Shown here: positions 42,817 through 51,480 of the stretch, one piece after another | How the letters are laid out: every line of letters starts with the position of its first letter | How positions within the stretch are numbered: the first letter of the stretch is position 1 | Origin: CAG-873 sp910578365 | GTDB taxonomy: Bacteria; Bacteroidota; Bacteroidia; Bacteroidales; Muribaculaceae | Assembly: GCA_951635545.1 (NCBI GenBank) | Contig: OX620685.1 | Span: 2,480,001-2,544,000, forward strand | Direction of reading: 5' to 3' | DNA: 64,000 nt | Program-made: the position numbers and the translations under genes | The notes under the pieces: generated by a model | Told to the model about the DNA's origin: nothing | Database searches by the model: none | Seen by the model: only the letters and a program-made list of their open reading frames with translations

Positions 42817-43366
42817 CCGCAAACAGAAACTGCGGGACAACATCGAGGCGATACGGACGGCATTCATCCTTGACAGGGAAAATAGGACAGCGACAACCGA
42901 AGAGCGTGTCATACTTCAAAGGTACTGCGGTTTCGGCGGTCTGAAATGTATCCTCAACCCTGCAAAGGAACTGACGGATGCCGTCCGGTGGGCGAAATCC
43001 GACCTCGAACTGTTCGCCCCGACGGTGGAGCTGCACAGGCTTATCCGTGAGAACAGCAAGGACGAAACAGAGTACAAGCGGTTTGTGGATTCGCTGAAAG
43101 CGTCCGTGCTGACCGCTTTCTACACCCCCAAAGAGATAACCGACACCATCGCGGACGTGCTGGCAGATTACAGCGTCCGCCCCGCCCGTATGCTCGAACC
43201 GTCGGCAGGTGTCGGCGTGTTCGTGGATTCCATGCTGCGGCACAGCCCCAATGCGGATGTGATGGCTTTCGAGAAGGATCTGCTCACGGGTACAATCTTG
43301 AGGCATCTCTATCCCGACCAGAAAATGCGCACCTGCGGTTTTGAGAAAATCGAAAGACCGTTCTAA
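42806..43366 (+). pseudogene. N-6 DNA methylase/helicase, N-terminal fragment
   Basis: 186 residues of the giant ICE methylase (normally well over 1,500 residues). The SAM-binding motif LEPSAGVGVFVDSM is present, but the catalytic NPPY-type motif and all later domains are gone. The frame ends PF and then TAA inside the left inverted repeat of the first RIT element. No continuation is found on the other side of that element, so this is a deletion, not a simple insertion. Confidence 0.9.
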
Positions 43367-43388
43367 TGTGGCGATGACATTTATGTTT
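43362..43388. repeat. RIT element 1 left inverted repeat
   Basis: 27 bp beginning TCTAATGTGGCGATGACA and ending TATGTTT. It contains a quasi-palindrome ATGT…ACAT, as expected for a recombinase core site, and provides the stop codon of the truncated methylase. Confidence 0.9.
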
Positions 43389-43501
43389 GCATCACTTGAT
43401 AAGTAATTAAGGATATGTGCATTAACTTTAATCATAACAACATAATTTTAGGGTTAAGAAAATAGTCATATTTTATATCAGACATTTTTTAATTCTACAA
43501 T

Positions 43502-45127
43502 ATGTTTAATTTACTATTCACAAACTTCTTGGATTTGCAAAGACATGAGCAAGCCTCATTCTCTGAGCAAAGACAAGCATATCTGCACAAACTACACGCA
43601 GATGGAATGGGCATTCGACATTTGCGAGGATTGGCTGGTCTGCTAATCGCAATTGATGAACTTCTTGCCCTTAGAGAAAGTGACACATTCGAGATTCCAT
43701 TGGAATATATCGTCCAAAAGACATCTGAATGGGATTCGATGACACGTCAACAACGGTGTGATATGCGCGTGGAGGTTAATTTCCATTGTCGCTTTCTTGG
43801 TGCGTCCAAGAGATGGTTGACATATTTGGGAAGACTGGATCACCGCTATTATCCTGAGGATAATATAATCAGCAAGATTTTTCCAAGAGGATACTTTCGA
43901 GTTCGACACCTTGTCTCACCGATGTATATGGAACGGCTCGCATATCTGGAAGCTCAAGAACAACAGGGGGTTCCTTCAGTGACTTTGAGACGAATCGCAC
44001 AATATCAACTGACAGCCATAGAGTTGCTTGATTTACCATCTACTTCTCTTGTAACCATGAGTGAAATACAAAACGCGGCAGCTATATGGCGAGATGTTGA
44101 GGATCCAAGCAAACGAAAGAAATCCGGTACCGATAATAGTTATCGGACGTTCATTCATGTCACAACTAATTGGCTTTCACATATGGGGCTACTTGCCCAG
44201 CCGGAGGAACATGACTTTCCCGAAAAAGACAAGATCATGTCATATCTCAACTGGCTTGTTGAATCCAAAGGATATTCTGTCCAGACCCATAGAAGCCGTC
44301 TGAGCATACTTCGTCATCTGATGAATTACCTTCAGGGCTCAAGCTTATTGCTTGCCGATGTTCAATCTACAGACATTGACAGTTATCTCAAAGAACGTCA
44401 CGACAATGGGTGTAATCGACGCACTATCGCAGGGCTTGTATCCGTGCTACGTTGCTTCTTCCGATATGCGGCTGACAGACAATGGGTGAAAGACGATTTG
44501 TGGAAAACACTTTCCGCCCCCCGGCTGTACACGATGGAGCAACTACCGTCATACCTTCATTGGGATGATGTGAAAGTTATCTTGACTGAATCTGCGCAAA
44601 ATCCGACGATCCAGGGCATAAGGAATCATGCAATTTTATCGCTTTTGGCAATGTATGGTTTGAGATCCAGTGAAATCACTGAACTGAGACTAAAGGACAT
44701 TGACTGGCGGAATAGCGTCATCCATCTGCGTAGAGCAAAAGGATGCAGGCCACAGGTAATGCCTCTGATAGATGAGGTTGCACAGCCACTTCTGAGATAT
44801 ATCCTTGAAGCTCGTCCAAAGTATCCGAAGCAGGAGTTTGTGTTCCTTACTACCCGAGCTCCATTCCACGGCATATGTACATCAACAGTTTACCAAGTGG
44901 CAAGTAGATCTCTGGAAGGCAGGCAACTCAACATAAGGCATCATGGTCCTCACAGTTACCGACACAGTTGCGCAACGAGACTGGTCAATGAAGGACACTC
45001 TCTTAAAGAAGTCGCAGATGTGCTCGGACATGTGAAAATCGATACTACCGCCATCTACGCCAAAGTCAATTTCTCCAGACTAAGGGAAGTGTCGGATATG
45101 GACTGGAAGGAGGTGCTTGAGTTATGA
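43502..45127 (+). CDS. RIT element tyrosine recombinase A
   Basis: 541 residues, unusually long for RitA (mostly near 400). The first 220 residues look like an added or duplicated N-terminal domain (MRVEVNFHCRFLGASKRWLTYLGR; later FIHVTTNWLSHMGLL, a second similar block). The catalytic domain has YGLRSSEITEL (Arg I), RRAKG (Lys), HSYRHSCA (HxxR), LGHVKID and TTAIYAKVN (Tyr). Complete active site. It is the first gene of the trio, and its stop overlaps the next start by four bases (ATGA). Confidence 0.9.
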   Translation: MFNLLFTNFLDLQRHEQASFSEQRQAYLHKLHADGMGIRHLRGLAGLLIAIDELLALRESDTFEIPLEYIVQKTSEWDSMTRQQRCDMRVEVNFHCRFLGASKRWLTYLGRLDHRYYPEDNIISKIFPRGYFRVRHLVSPMYMERLAYLEAQEQQGVPSVTLRRIAQYQLTAIELLDLPSTSLVTMSEIQNAAAIWRDVEDPSKRKKSGTDNSYRTFIHVTTNWLSHMGLLAQPEEHDFPEKDKIMSYLNWLVESKGYSVQTHRSRLSILRHLMNYLQGSSLLLADVQSTDIDSYLKERHDNGCNRRTIAGLVSVLRCFFRYAADRQWVKDDLWKTLSAPRLYTMEQLPSYLHWDDVKVILTESAQNPTIQGIRNHAILSLLAMYGLRSSEITELRLKDIDWRNSVIHLRRAKGCRPQVMPLIDEVAQPLLRYILEARPKYPKQEFVFLTTRAPFHGICTSTVYQVASRSLEGRQLNIRHHGPHSYRHSCATRLVNEGHSLKEVADVLGHVKIDTTAIYAKVNFSRLREVSDMDWKEVLEL

Positions 45128-46077
45128 TGCTCAATAGTGCCATTGACAAATATGTCGAGTATAGACGTTCATTGGGAGAGTCGTTCAAAACCAATGCGAA
45201 TCTTCTGAAACAGTTCTGCAATTATCTGGGGAAAGATATGAATCTGTTAGAGATAACCGCATCCATCACATCAGATTTTTTGCAATCAGGAGGCAACGAG
45301 ATTACTCGAAAGTGGTTTACGCGTCACGCTGCTCTGTCTGGCTTCTTCCGGTGGTGCATGTCACGAGGGTATGTATCAAAAATACCCTTGACTATGGATA
45401 AGCCTAAGAAACCGCAGCGAATAACACCGTATATTTACTCAGATATCGAGCTCAAGAAGTTGTTCTCAGCTGCCATGACATATCAGAAACGGCCTTCTCT
45501 CACATATCCTGAATGCGTCAAAGCAATCCTTCAGTTGACATATGTGCTGGGGTTAAGAATCTCAGAGACCATGAGCCTTCGCATGAAAGATGTGGATCTG
45601 GCAAACTGTTGTATCACAATCCATGAATCCAAATTTTACACGTCAAGAACTGTCACTTTCAACGAGGAAGTAAAGAAACTGATTGAAAAGTTCTTTTCAT
45701 GGAGAAAGGACAACTGCAAGATCTCTGATGAAGACACATCTCTATGGATTATGTGTAACGGCTCGTCAATGAGACTGAACTGCATAAACGGCATCTTCAA
45801 AAAGATACGTATAGAAGCAGGAATCAGCCGAAACGACAACACAAGGTATCAGCCACGTATCCACGATCTGCGCCATACGTTCGCTGTGAACCGATTAAGA
45901 AAGTGGTACCAAGATGGTAAGGATGTTCAGACTCTTTTGCCTGTGTTATCTACCTATCTGGGCCATAAACAAGTGAGTTACACAACTGTGTATCTTAACA
46001 TGACTACCGGACTGCTCTCAGATGCGGCCAATCTATTCTTTGAATATGCAAACCCCAAAACAAATCAACATGAATGA
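45124..46077 (+). CDS. RIT element tyrosine recombinase B
   Basis: 317 residues. A core-binding domain (1-95) is followed by a catalytic domain with LGLRISETMSL (Arg I), HDLRHTFAV (HxxR), LGHKQVS and TTVYLNM (Tyr). The text TPYIYSDIELKKLF is shared in kind with the second gene of RIT element 2 (TPYIYSREEIQKIF), showing the same gene order in both elements. Overlaps the third gene by eight bases. Confidence 0.9.
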   Translation: MMLNSAIDKYVEYRRSLGESFKTNANLLKQFCNYLGKDMNLLEITASITSDFLQSGGNEITRKWFTRHAALSGFFRWCMSRGYVSKIPLTMDKPKKPQRITPYIYSDIELKKLFSAAMTYQKRPSLTYPECVKAILQLTYVLGLRISETMSLRMKDVDLANCCITIHESKFYTSRTVTFNEEVKKLIEKFFSWRKDNCKISDEDTSLWIMCNGSSMRLNCINGIFKKIRIEAGISRNDNTRYQPRIHDLRHTFAVNRLRKWYQDGKDVQTLLPVLSTYLGHKQVSYTTVYLNMTTGLLSDAANLFFEYANPKTNQHE

Positions 46078-47089
46078 AAAAACCATATATCTCAGTTATT
46101 GGGTGCGGCGTTATCTCACCGACTATATGCTGGCTGCCAAGAATCTGTCGCGTAATACGGTACGTAGCTACCGCGATACCTTCAGACTTCTTGTTGGCTA
46201 CCTTCGAGATGTCTGTAATAAAAATCCAGACAAGCTCCACCTTCAGGAACTGACAATCAATGTCGTGTCAGACTTTCTTGACAATCAGCAGGAAACCCGT
46301 AACGTCTCAGTGGCTACTCGAAACCAAAGACTTGCCGCATTACAGGCCTTCGCAAAGTATGTATCCATGAACTCTCCGGAGCATATGGAATGGAGCCGAA
46401 ACATACGCAATATCCCTAAGAAGAAAGCCCCTAAGAGAATGATAACGTATCTTGAAAAGTCTGAGATGGATGCTTTGCTATCTCTGCCCGACCAGAGATC
46501 CGCTCAGGGCAGACGCGACTACGCTCTTTTGATCTTCCTATACAATACAGGAGCGAGAGCCGAAGAAGCATCCGACCTGAACGTATCATCCGTGACGCTT
46601 GCCAAAAGCAAAAGTGAATCAACAATCCCCTTGGTAACCATTGTTGGGAAAGGAAACAAGACTCGCAGATGCCCCCTTTGGGACAATGTCTGTGCAATCC
46701 TTAAGACAATAATCAATGACAGAAAGCCAGATGAACCACTCTTCTTAAACCGCTACGGCCAACGTATAACCCGATTTGGAATATACGAAATGGTGAGTCG
46801 GTATGCTCAAAAACTGGAACTACAGTTCCCTTCCGTAAGGGACAAGAGAGTTAGCCCACATACGATCCGGCATACCACCGCAACACATCTTCTGCAAGCA
46901 GGAGTGGATATAAATACGATCCGTGCTTGGCTCGGACACGTATCTATAAACACAACGAACATCTATGCTGAAGTAAATTTGGAGATGAAAGCTAAAGCTC
47001 TCATGACCTGTGCTATCGATAGTTCCAATGGGAAGAAAATCTCATGGAAAACCGATGAAAATCTTCTCTCTTACTTGGATAGCCTATGA
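46070..47089 (+). CDS. RIT element tyrosine recombinase C
   Basis: 339 residues from ATG 46070. Conserved RitC-like text VSVATRNQRLAALQAF; catalytic residues in NTGARAEEASDL, VGKGNKTRR, PHTIRHTTATHLL, LGHVSINTTNIYAEVN. The C-terminal tail after the Tyr (about 40 residues) is longer than in phage integrases. All six catalytic positions are present, so the trio could be functional. Confidence 0.9.
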   Translation: MNEKTIYLSYWVRRYLTDYMLAAKNLSRNTVRSYRDTFRLLVGYLRDVCNKNPDKLHLQELTINVVSDFLDNQQETRNVSVATRNQRLAALQAFAKYVSMNSPEHMEWSRNIRNIPKKKAPKRMITYLEKSEMDALLSLPDQRSAQGRRDYALLIFLYNTGARAEEASDLNVSSVTLAKSKSESTIPLVTIVGKGNKTRRCPLWDNVCAILKTIINDRKPDEPLFLNRYGQRITRFGIYEMVSRYAQKLELQFPSVRDKRVSPHTIRHTTATHLLQAGVDINTIRAWLGHVSINTTNIYAEVNLEMKAKALMTCAIDSSNGKKISWKTDENLLSYLDSL

Positions 47090-47171
47090 TGAATCTCTGC
47101 CAGTGCCTCCAAAATAATGTTGTGAACAGCAAACTTACATGTCTGATTTACTCATCGTTGGAGGCACTGTT

Positions 47172-47198
47172 AAACATAAATGTCATCGCCACATTAGA
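47172..47198. repeat. RIT element 1 right inverted repeat
   Basis: Exact complement of the left repeat over 27 bp, ending ...GCCACATTAGA. traQ sequence starts right after it. Confidence 0.9.
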
Positions 47199-47310
47199 GG
47201 ATAACTTTTGCAACTCCTACGAACTGGAATTTGACTTCAACAACAGGAATGTAAAGGACGACGATCTTACCATCGTTCCCATCGGCAACTTCAGCCCCTT
47301 GTTGAAATGA
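47199..47310 (+). pseudogene. traQ: TraQ (DUF3872), C-terminal fragment
   Basis: Directly after the right inverted repeat the frame reads EDNFCNSYELEFDFNNRNVK … PLLK. This matches the end of DUF3872/TraQ proteins of Bacteroidales ICEs (…EDNFGQ…LxFDFNN). Everything before it, and the whole tra operon that should precede, is missing. Its stop overlaps the next ATG (ATGA), as between traQ and lysozyme in intact elements. Confidence 0.72.
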
Positions 47311-48026
47311 TGCGTGTATTCATGACAATGTTCTGTTCACTTCTGACGGTCTGTTCTGTGTCCGCGCAGATCAGCCGCCAAGAGGGAACGGACGGGCAGG
47401 CGGCAATCTACCGACTGCCGCTTATGGAACGTGCTTTTTTATGCTGCCGCTACTTTGAAGGCTGGCACTCAGAAAAACACTACCCATATTATCAAAAGTA
47501 TAACGTTATCCAAAGTAATGATATAAAAAGCTTCTATACTCATGGTTATACATTGGATTTTGGATGTTATTCTTGTGATAATAAATCAGCCCTTACATTG
47601 TCAAAACATATAGAGAAAAGATCTATTTTGTCAGCTCCACTGAGAAAGATTATTGTTACATCCCATTTTGGGAGGCGTACAGATCCGTTTACAAAAAAAT
47701 CCAGATGGCATAATGGCGTGGATTTAAAAGCAGTTGCCGGAGAACCGACATATGCAATGTTCGCGGGAGTGGTTGCCGAGGTGGGTTTTGATAATAGCAG
47801 GGGCCGGTATGTTATAGTCCGTAGTGGTCGGTATGCTTTTGAGTATTATCATTTAAGCCGGTGTCTTGTGTCCGAAGGAAGCTTGGTTTTAGCGGGAGAT
47901 TCGATTGGGAATGCCGGTTCCACTGGTCGTTCTACTGGTCCCCATCTTCACATCACTTTAAAATGTGATGGAGTAAGCATCAACCCGGCGATTCTTATTG
48001 ACAGGATAAGGCGTCATCGCTATTGA
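47307..48026 (+). CDS. Chimera: lysozyme signal/N-terminus fused to M23 peptidase
   Basis: 239 residues in one frame. Residues 1-60 (signal peptide …VCSVSAQ, then MERAFLCCRYFEGWHSEKHYP) are the N-terminus of the ICE lysozyme, including the FEG Glu; the rest of lysozyme lies at 51481-51831. At 47487 the frame enters RIT element 2 and reads its inverted repeat as YYQKYNVIQ. It then runs to an M23 domain (about 110-239) with zinc motifs HNGVD (HxxxD) and HLH, and typical HFGRRTDPFTKK. A secreted peptidoglycan endopeptidase is therefore plausible. The fusion looks accidental but keeps signal peptide and active site. Confidence 0.8.
   Translation: MMRVFMTMFCSLLTVCSVSAQISRQEGTDGQAAIYRLPLMERAFLCCRYFEGWHSEKHYPYYQKYNVIQSNDIKSFYTHGYTLDFGCYSCDNKSALTLSKHIEKRSILSAPLRKIIVTSHFGRRTDPFTKKSRWHNGVDLKAVAGEPTYAMFAGVVAEVGFDNSRGRYVIVRSGRYAFEYYHLSRCLVSEGSLVLAGDSIGNAGSTGRSTGPHLHITLKCDGVSINPAILIDRIRRHRY
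47487..47515. repeat. RIT element 2 left inverted repeat
   Basis: 29 bp, TATTATCAAAAGTATAACG… to …TTATCCAAAG, with the palindromic centre ATAACGTTAT. Translated in frame within the chimeric gene. Confidence 0.92.
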
Positions 48027-48030
48027 TTAT

Positions 48031-49080
48031 TTAATGATTTCTGGAACCAAGCCTTTTAAGCCATTCTTTAAGGTTCCTGTCTGTTTCCCAAGACGGTCTC
48101 GATCCATCATCTGAAGTCTCGGGGATGACATCCCTGTATGCTTTCTCCAGGGCCTCCCGTTTCTGCCTGGAGTCCGCACGGGCATATATTTCAGTAGTCA
48201 GGATTGAGACATGTCCGAGAATATCTCTGATATATACAAGATTCACTCCGGCTTGCAAAAGATGCATTGCCCTTGTGTGACGTAGGCAATGCGGAGACAG
48301 TTTCACAGGAACTAAATCAGGATTGGCAGAATGAGCCTTTCGGATGTATTTCATAAGTATATACGTTACCCCTGCACATGTGAGCCGTCCTCCAACTCTA
48401 TTTTTAAATAATGGTTCCGTCTGCATTTCCGGCCGATGCAGAAGGTTGTCATTAAGGTATTCGGTCAGTAGTGCCACGTTCTTCTTTTGCAGAGGCACCG
48501 CCCTGTTTTTGTTTCCTTTCCCTTGAAGAACCAGATACGCCGGTTCTTCAAGGTGAAGGTCGCAGGGACGTAAAAGTACCAGCTCATTGACCCTCGCCCC
48601 TGTGTCATAGAGCAGTGCCAGCATGGCAAGATCTCGTCGGTGGCTGATTGTGTCTGTTGGAATTTGGTTTAGCAACAGCCTGATTCCGTCAACTGATAGA
48701 AACAACATGGGCTTGGCAGTACCTTTCTTTGTTTTTATGGTCAGCACATCCTGCCATCTGTCAATATGAGGCACATCAACACGTTGCAGGTATCGGCATA
48801 ACGAGTGGATAGCGGCAAGCCGCTGATTGCGGGTTGATACCGAGACATTTTTCTTGTCCTCAAGCCATGAAAGGTATTCAAGCACAAGTTTTTTTGTGAC
48901 ATACGCCGTGGTGATACGTTCTGAACGAATGTGTTGTGTCGTTTCAATGAAATCAATATATGATGACAACGCATTGGCATAAGATCTTACAGTGTGGGGA
49001 CTGCAACCTTTCTCGGCACACAAATAGACCGAAAAGAAGTTTCCGATGTATCTGGCTATATATGTTTCTGTCCTGTTCAT
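48031..49080 (-). CDS. RIT element 2 tyrosine recombinase C
   Basis: 349 residues. RitC-like text VSVSTRNQRLAAIHSL, YDTGARVNELVLL (Arg I), QGKGNKNRAVPL (Lys), PHCLRHTRAMHLL (HxxR) and LGHVSILTTEIYARAD (Tyr). Third gene in its trio and tail-to-tail with the M23 cargo (4-base gap). Clearly related to the third gene of RIT element 1 but far from identical. Confidence 0.9.
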   Translation of the reverse strand: MNRTETYIARYIGNFFSVYLCAEKGCSPHTVRSYANALSSYIDFIETTQHIRSERITTAYVTKKLVLEYLSWLEDKKNVSVSTRNQRLAAIHSLCRYLQRVDVPHIDRWQDVLTIKTKKGTAKPMLFLSVDGIRLLLNQIPTDTISHRRDLAMLALLYDTGARVNELVLLRPCDLHLEEPAYLVLQGKGNKNRAVPLQKKNVALLTEYLNDNLLHRPEMQTEPLFKNRVGGRLTCAGVTYILMKYIRKAHSANPDLVPVKLSPHCLRHTRAMHLLQAGVNLVYIRDILGHVSILTTEIYARADSRQKREALEKAYRDVIPETSDDGSRPSWETDRNLKEWLKRLGSRNH

Positions 49081-49083
49081 AAA

Positions 49084-50076
49084 CTATATTGTTTTTATCG
49101 TTGGGAATACGTATTCTGATATGGGTGTGGTCAGTTCGGAGAAGTCTGGATATGCCTGATTGGTGATTCTGACATAATATTCGGTGTCGGTGACACATTT
49201 GTGCCCTAACGCCACGGACAGTACCGGCAGGATGCAGTAAACATCACGGCCCTCTTTTGCCATCCGGTCAAGAGCATGCACGGCAAAGGTGTGTCGGAGG
49301 TCGTGTATCCTCGGTCCAATTCCGGGTATGTACTTTATGTCAGCATCCCTGAGTATCTTATGGAACCATGCGCCTATGCAGCTCGGATGTAGCCTATCGC
49401 CCCTGAGATTCACCAAAAAATAAGAGTCGGGATTATCTATGTTTTTGACAGGTAGTTTTCTCCTATAATCAAGATATTGCGTTACTGCATATTGAAGCGT
49501 AGGGATTATAGGCAGTAGGCGTTCCTGCCTGTTTTTCGTATTCCGGACGGTTATCTTACCCGTTTGTATATCAACATCTGAATTCTTCAGGCTGCACGCC
49601 TCTCCGATTCTCATACCGGTCGAGTAAAGAAGCCGAAGAAGAACCGGGACTGAAAATATTACTGAATGATAGCGCAACGAACCGAGGCGTAAGGCGTCGG
49701 CTGCTCGAAAAATCTTCTGTATTTCCTCCCTGGAATAGATATATGGCGTATACGTCTTTTTGGGTTTGCGGGGATATGCCGGCACCTCGCATTTTATTCC
49801 GAGTCTGATAAGATATTTACAGAACTGACCGATGGCGCTAATCTTCTCATATATTGTTGCGGGCTTGTTCCCGGACATGGTTTTCTCAACCCAATGGGCT
49901 ATTGTTTCTGCCCTCAGCTCTACATTAGGGATACTTTCCTGAGTGGCGAATCGGTCAAAAAGACGCAATGCGTCATAGAGTCCGCTGCGGGGACTAAGAC
50001 CGCCGGCATCCTTCATGGCTACAAAACGTTCCAGATACGATGCAAACACGCTGGTGTATTTCCTGTTCTCATTCAT
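49084..50076 (-). CDS. RIT element 2 tyrosine recombinase B
   Basis: 330 residues from ATG 50076 (MNENRKYTSVF), chosen over an earlier start because it fits the core-binding domain and overlaps the first gene by eight bases. Catalytic text: STGMRIGEACSL, NTKNRQERLLPI, HDLRHTFAVHAL, LGHKCVTDTEYYVRIT. Second in the trio, three bases before the third gene. Confidence 0.9.
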   Translation of the reverse strand: MNENRKYTSVFASYLERFVAMKDAGGLSPRSGLYDALRLFDRFATQESIPNVELRAETIAHWVEKTMSGNKPATIYEKISAIGQFCKYLIRLGIKCEVPAYPRKPKKTYTPYIYSREEIQKIFRAADALRLGSLRYHSVIFSVPVLLRLLYSTGMRIGEACSLKNSDVDIQTGKITVRNTKNRQERLLPIIPTLQYAVTQYLDYRRKLPVKNIDNPDSYFLVNLRGDRLHPSCIGAWFHKILRDADIKYIPGIGPRIHDLRHTFAVHALDRMAKEGRDVYCILPVLSVALGHKCVTDTEYYVRITNQAYPDFSELTTPISEYVFPTIKTI

Positions 50077-51247
50077 AAAATCCACCGTTTGATTGATTGT
50101 AAAAATTATCATCCACTTGTGGCACATCATGCATACAACGTGTCAATGAATTGATGTCTATGCGCAAGTAGTTCATTGTCACGTCAGTCCCACTATGGCC
50201 CAACGTTTCAGAGATGCACACGAGCCCTGTCCCTTGCTGGAGCAGACGGGTCGCAAGTGAAAACCGCATTGAATGAGGCCCGTGTTTACGTCCGGCGGTA
50301 TGTATGTTGCTTCCCACAATCACATTTGAAATGTGTCTTGCTGCACCGGATCGGTTCATTGGGGTATATGGAAGTACATGAGTCACGAAAATATTGGGGC
50401 TTGATGTCTTTGGTCTTACTTTCAGATATGACACAATCGCCTCTCCGACATCTTTCAACAAAGGCAGTTCAACGGTTCTACCTGTTTTCGCTTGAATGAT
50501 ATTCAGCATGGATCTGTCCCAGTCCAAATCGTCAAATGTAAGTCCGATGATGTCGGAAATCCTTAAACCGAGCCTCGTGGAAAGGAGGAGCATGGCATAT
50601 GTGCGCTTACCTATCGGGCCGCTACGATCAACATGGGATTCTATGGCCTTAATTTCGTCCCTTTCATATGTCGATGGCAATCTACTTGTTCTCGTCGAAT
50701 GCATTAACTCAAAGATATATGTCATATCCTTTATGTCGGGATGCCTTTTAGATACATACCGGTAGAATTGCCTCATGGTGCTAAGACGGCTGCTTTTCGA
50801 TTCCTCCACATTGAGAAACGCAATGATGTCGGACTCTTCTATCTGGGCAAAAGTGGTCTTTCCATTGACATTTAATGATGTCACAAAGTATGAGAGAAGT
50901 CTCTGATAATTCTCGACGGTAATAAGCCGGCAACGTTGTCCTATCTTATAGACAAGGAATTCTTTGCAGACAGCTCCTATTTCGCCGGGTAATGGGGGTT
51001 CTGCGACACGTTTGGCATGTTTAGGTATGTTACCGGTTTGGAAAAATGCATCTAATATTCTGATACTTCGCTTATACCGTCTTTGTGCGGACGGAGTAAG
51101 TGTTGGAAGTGTCTCAAATAGGAACCGCCTCCCAATCTCACAAGTATAAGCCGTTGCTCCGATCTTTTTAAGGTAAGGCAACACATGGAGTATCCATCGG
51201 CGCATGTGGACTTTTACGCAGCCGGGGGAATAGCCTGATTCATCCAT
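50069..51247 (-). CDS. RIT element 2 tyrosine recombinase A
   Basis: 392 residues, the usual RitA length. Catalytic text: TRLGLRISDIIGL (Arg I), AKTGRTVELPL (Lys), HSMRFSLATRLL (HxxR), LGHSGTDVTMNYLRID (Tyr). The frame stays open for about 28 codons upstream of the ATG at 51247 with coding-like text (…SISSFDELIRNCSRQ), but no ATG is found there, so the true start is uncertain. Confidence 0.88.
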   Translation of the reverse strand: MDESGYSPGCVKVHMRRWILHVLPYLKKIGATAYTCEIGRRFLFETLPTLTPSAQRRYKRSIRILDAFFQTGNIPKHAKRVAEPPLPGEIGAVCKEFLVYKIGQRCRLITVENYQRLLSYFVTSLNVNGKTTFAQIEESDIIAFLNVEESKSSRLSTMRQFYRYVSKRHPDIKDMTYIFELMHSTRTSRLPSTYERDEIKAIESHVDRSGPIGKRTYAMLLLSTRLGLRISDIIGLTFDDLDWDRSMLNIIQAKTGRTVELPLLKDVGEAIVSYLKVRPKTSSPNIFVTHVLPYTPMNRSGAARHISNVIVGSNIHTAGRKHGPHSMRFSLATRLLQQGTGLVCISETLGHSGTDVTMNYLRIDINSLTRCMHDVPQVDDNFYNQSNGGFYE

Positions 51248-51426
51248 TTGTCTTGAACAATTCCGGATGAGTTCATCGAAAGAGGAAATTGAGGTGGTCT
51301 TGGCTGTAAATTTTAGAAGTTTATCATTTTAACACATAAATTGTGTCAATAGTTTAATATTATCCAAACATATTATCTTAAAGATAAATTGGTGTGCAAT
51401 GATATACATGTTCATAGTCAATATTG

Positions 51427-51455
51427 CTTTGGATAACGTTATACTTTTGATAATA
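51427..51455. repeat. RIT element 2 right inverted repeat
   Basis: Exact complement of the left repeat. A further GGCTTATC (51457-51464) / GATAAGCC (51475-51482) inverted pair lies between it and the lysozyme sequence. Confidence 0.92.
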
Positions 51456-51480
51456 AGGCTTATCCATAGCTTTTGATAAG

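Larger units (their letters stand above)
43362..47198 (+). mobile_element. RIT element 1 (Recombinase in Trio)
   Basis: About 3.84 kb. Perfect 27-bp inverted repeats (43362-43388 and 47172-47198) flank three overlapping tyrosine recombinase genes in one direction. This is the definition of a RIT element. The left flank is the N-6 methylase gene and the right flank is the traQ tail, so the flanks do not match one target. The interior is visibly A+T-richer than the ICE. Confidence 0.88.
47487..51480 (-). mobile_element. RIT element 2 with M23 peptidase cargo
   Basis: About 4.0 kb. Perfect 29-bp inverted repeats (47487-47515 and 51427-51455) enclose three minus-strand tyrosine recombinases and, at the far end, the M23 domain on the plus strand. 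Joining …TACCC before 47486 to CCCTAC at 51481 restores the lysozyme reading HYPYVGWGHKLLPN. The right end carries 25 extra bases beyond the repeat, with a second CTTTTGATAA. Confidence 0.87.
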
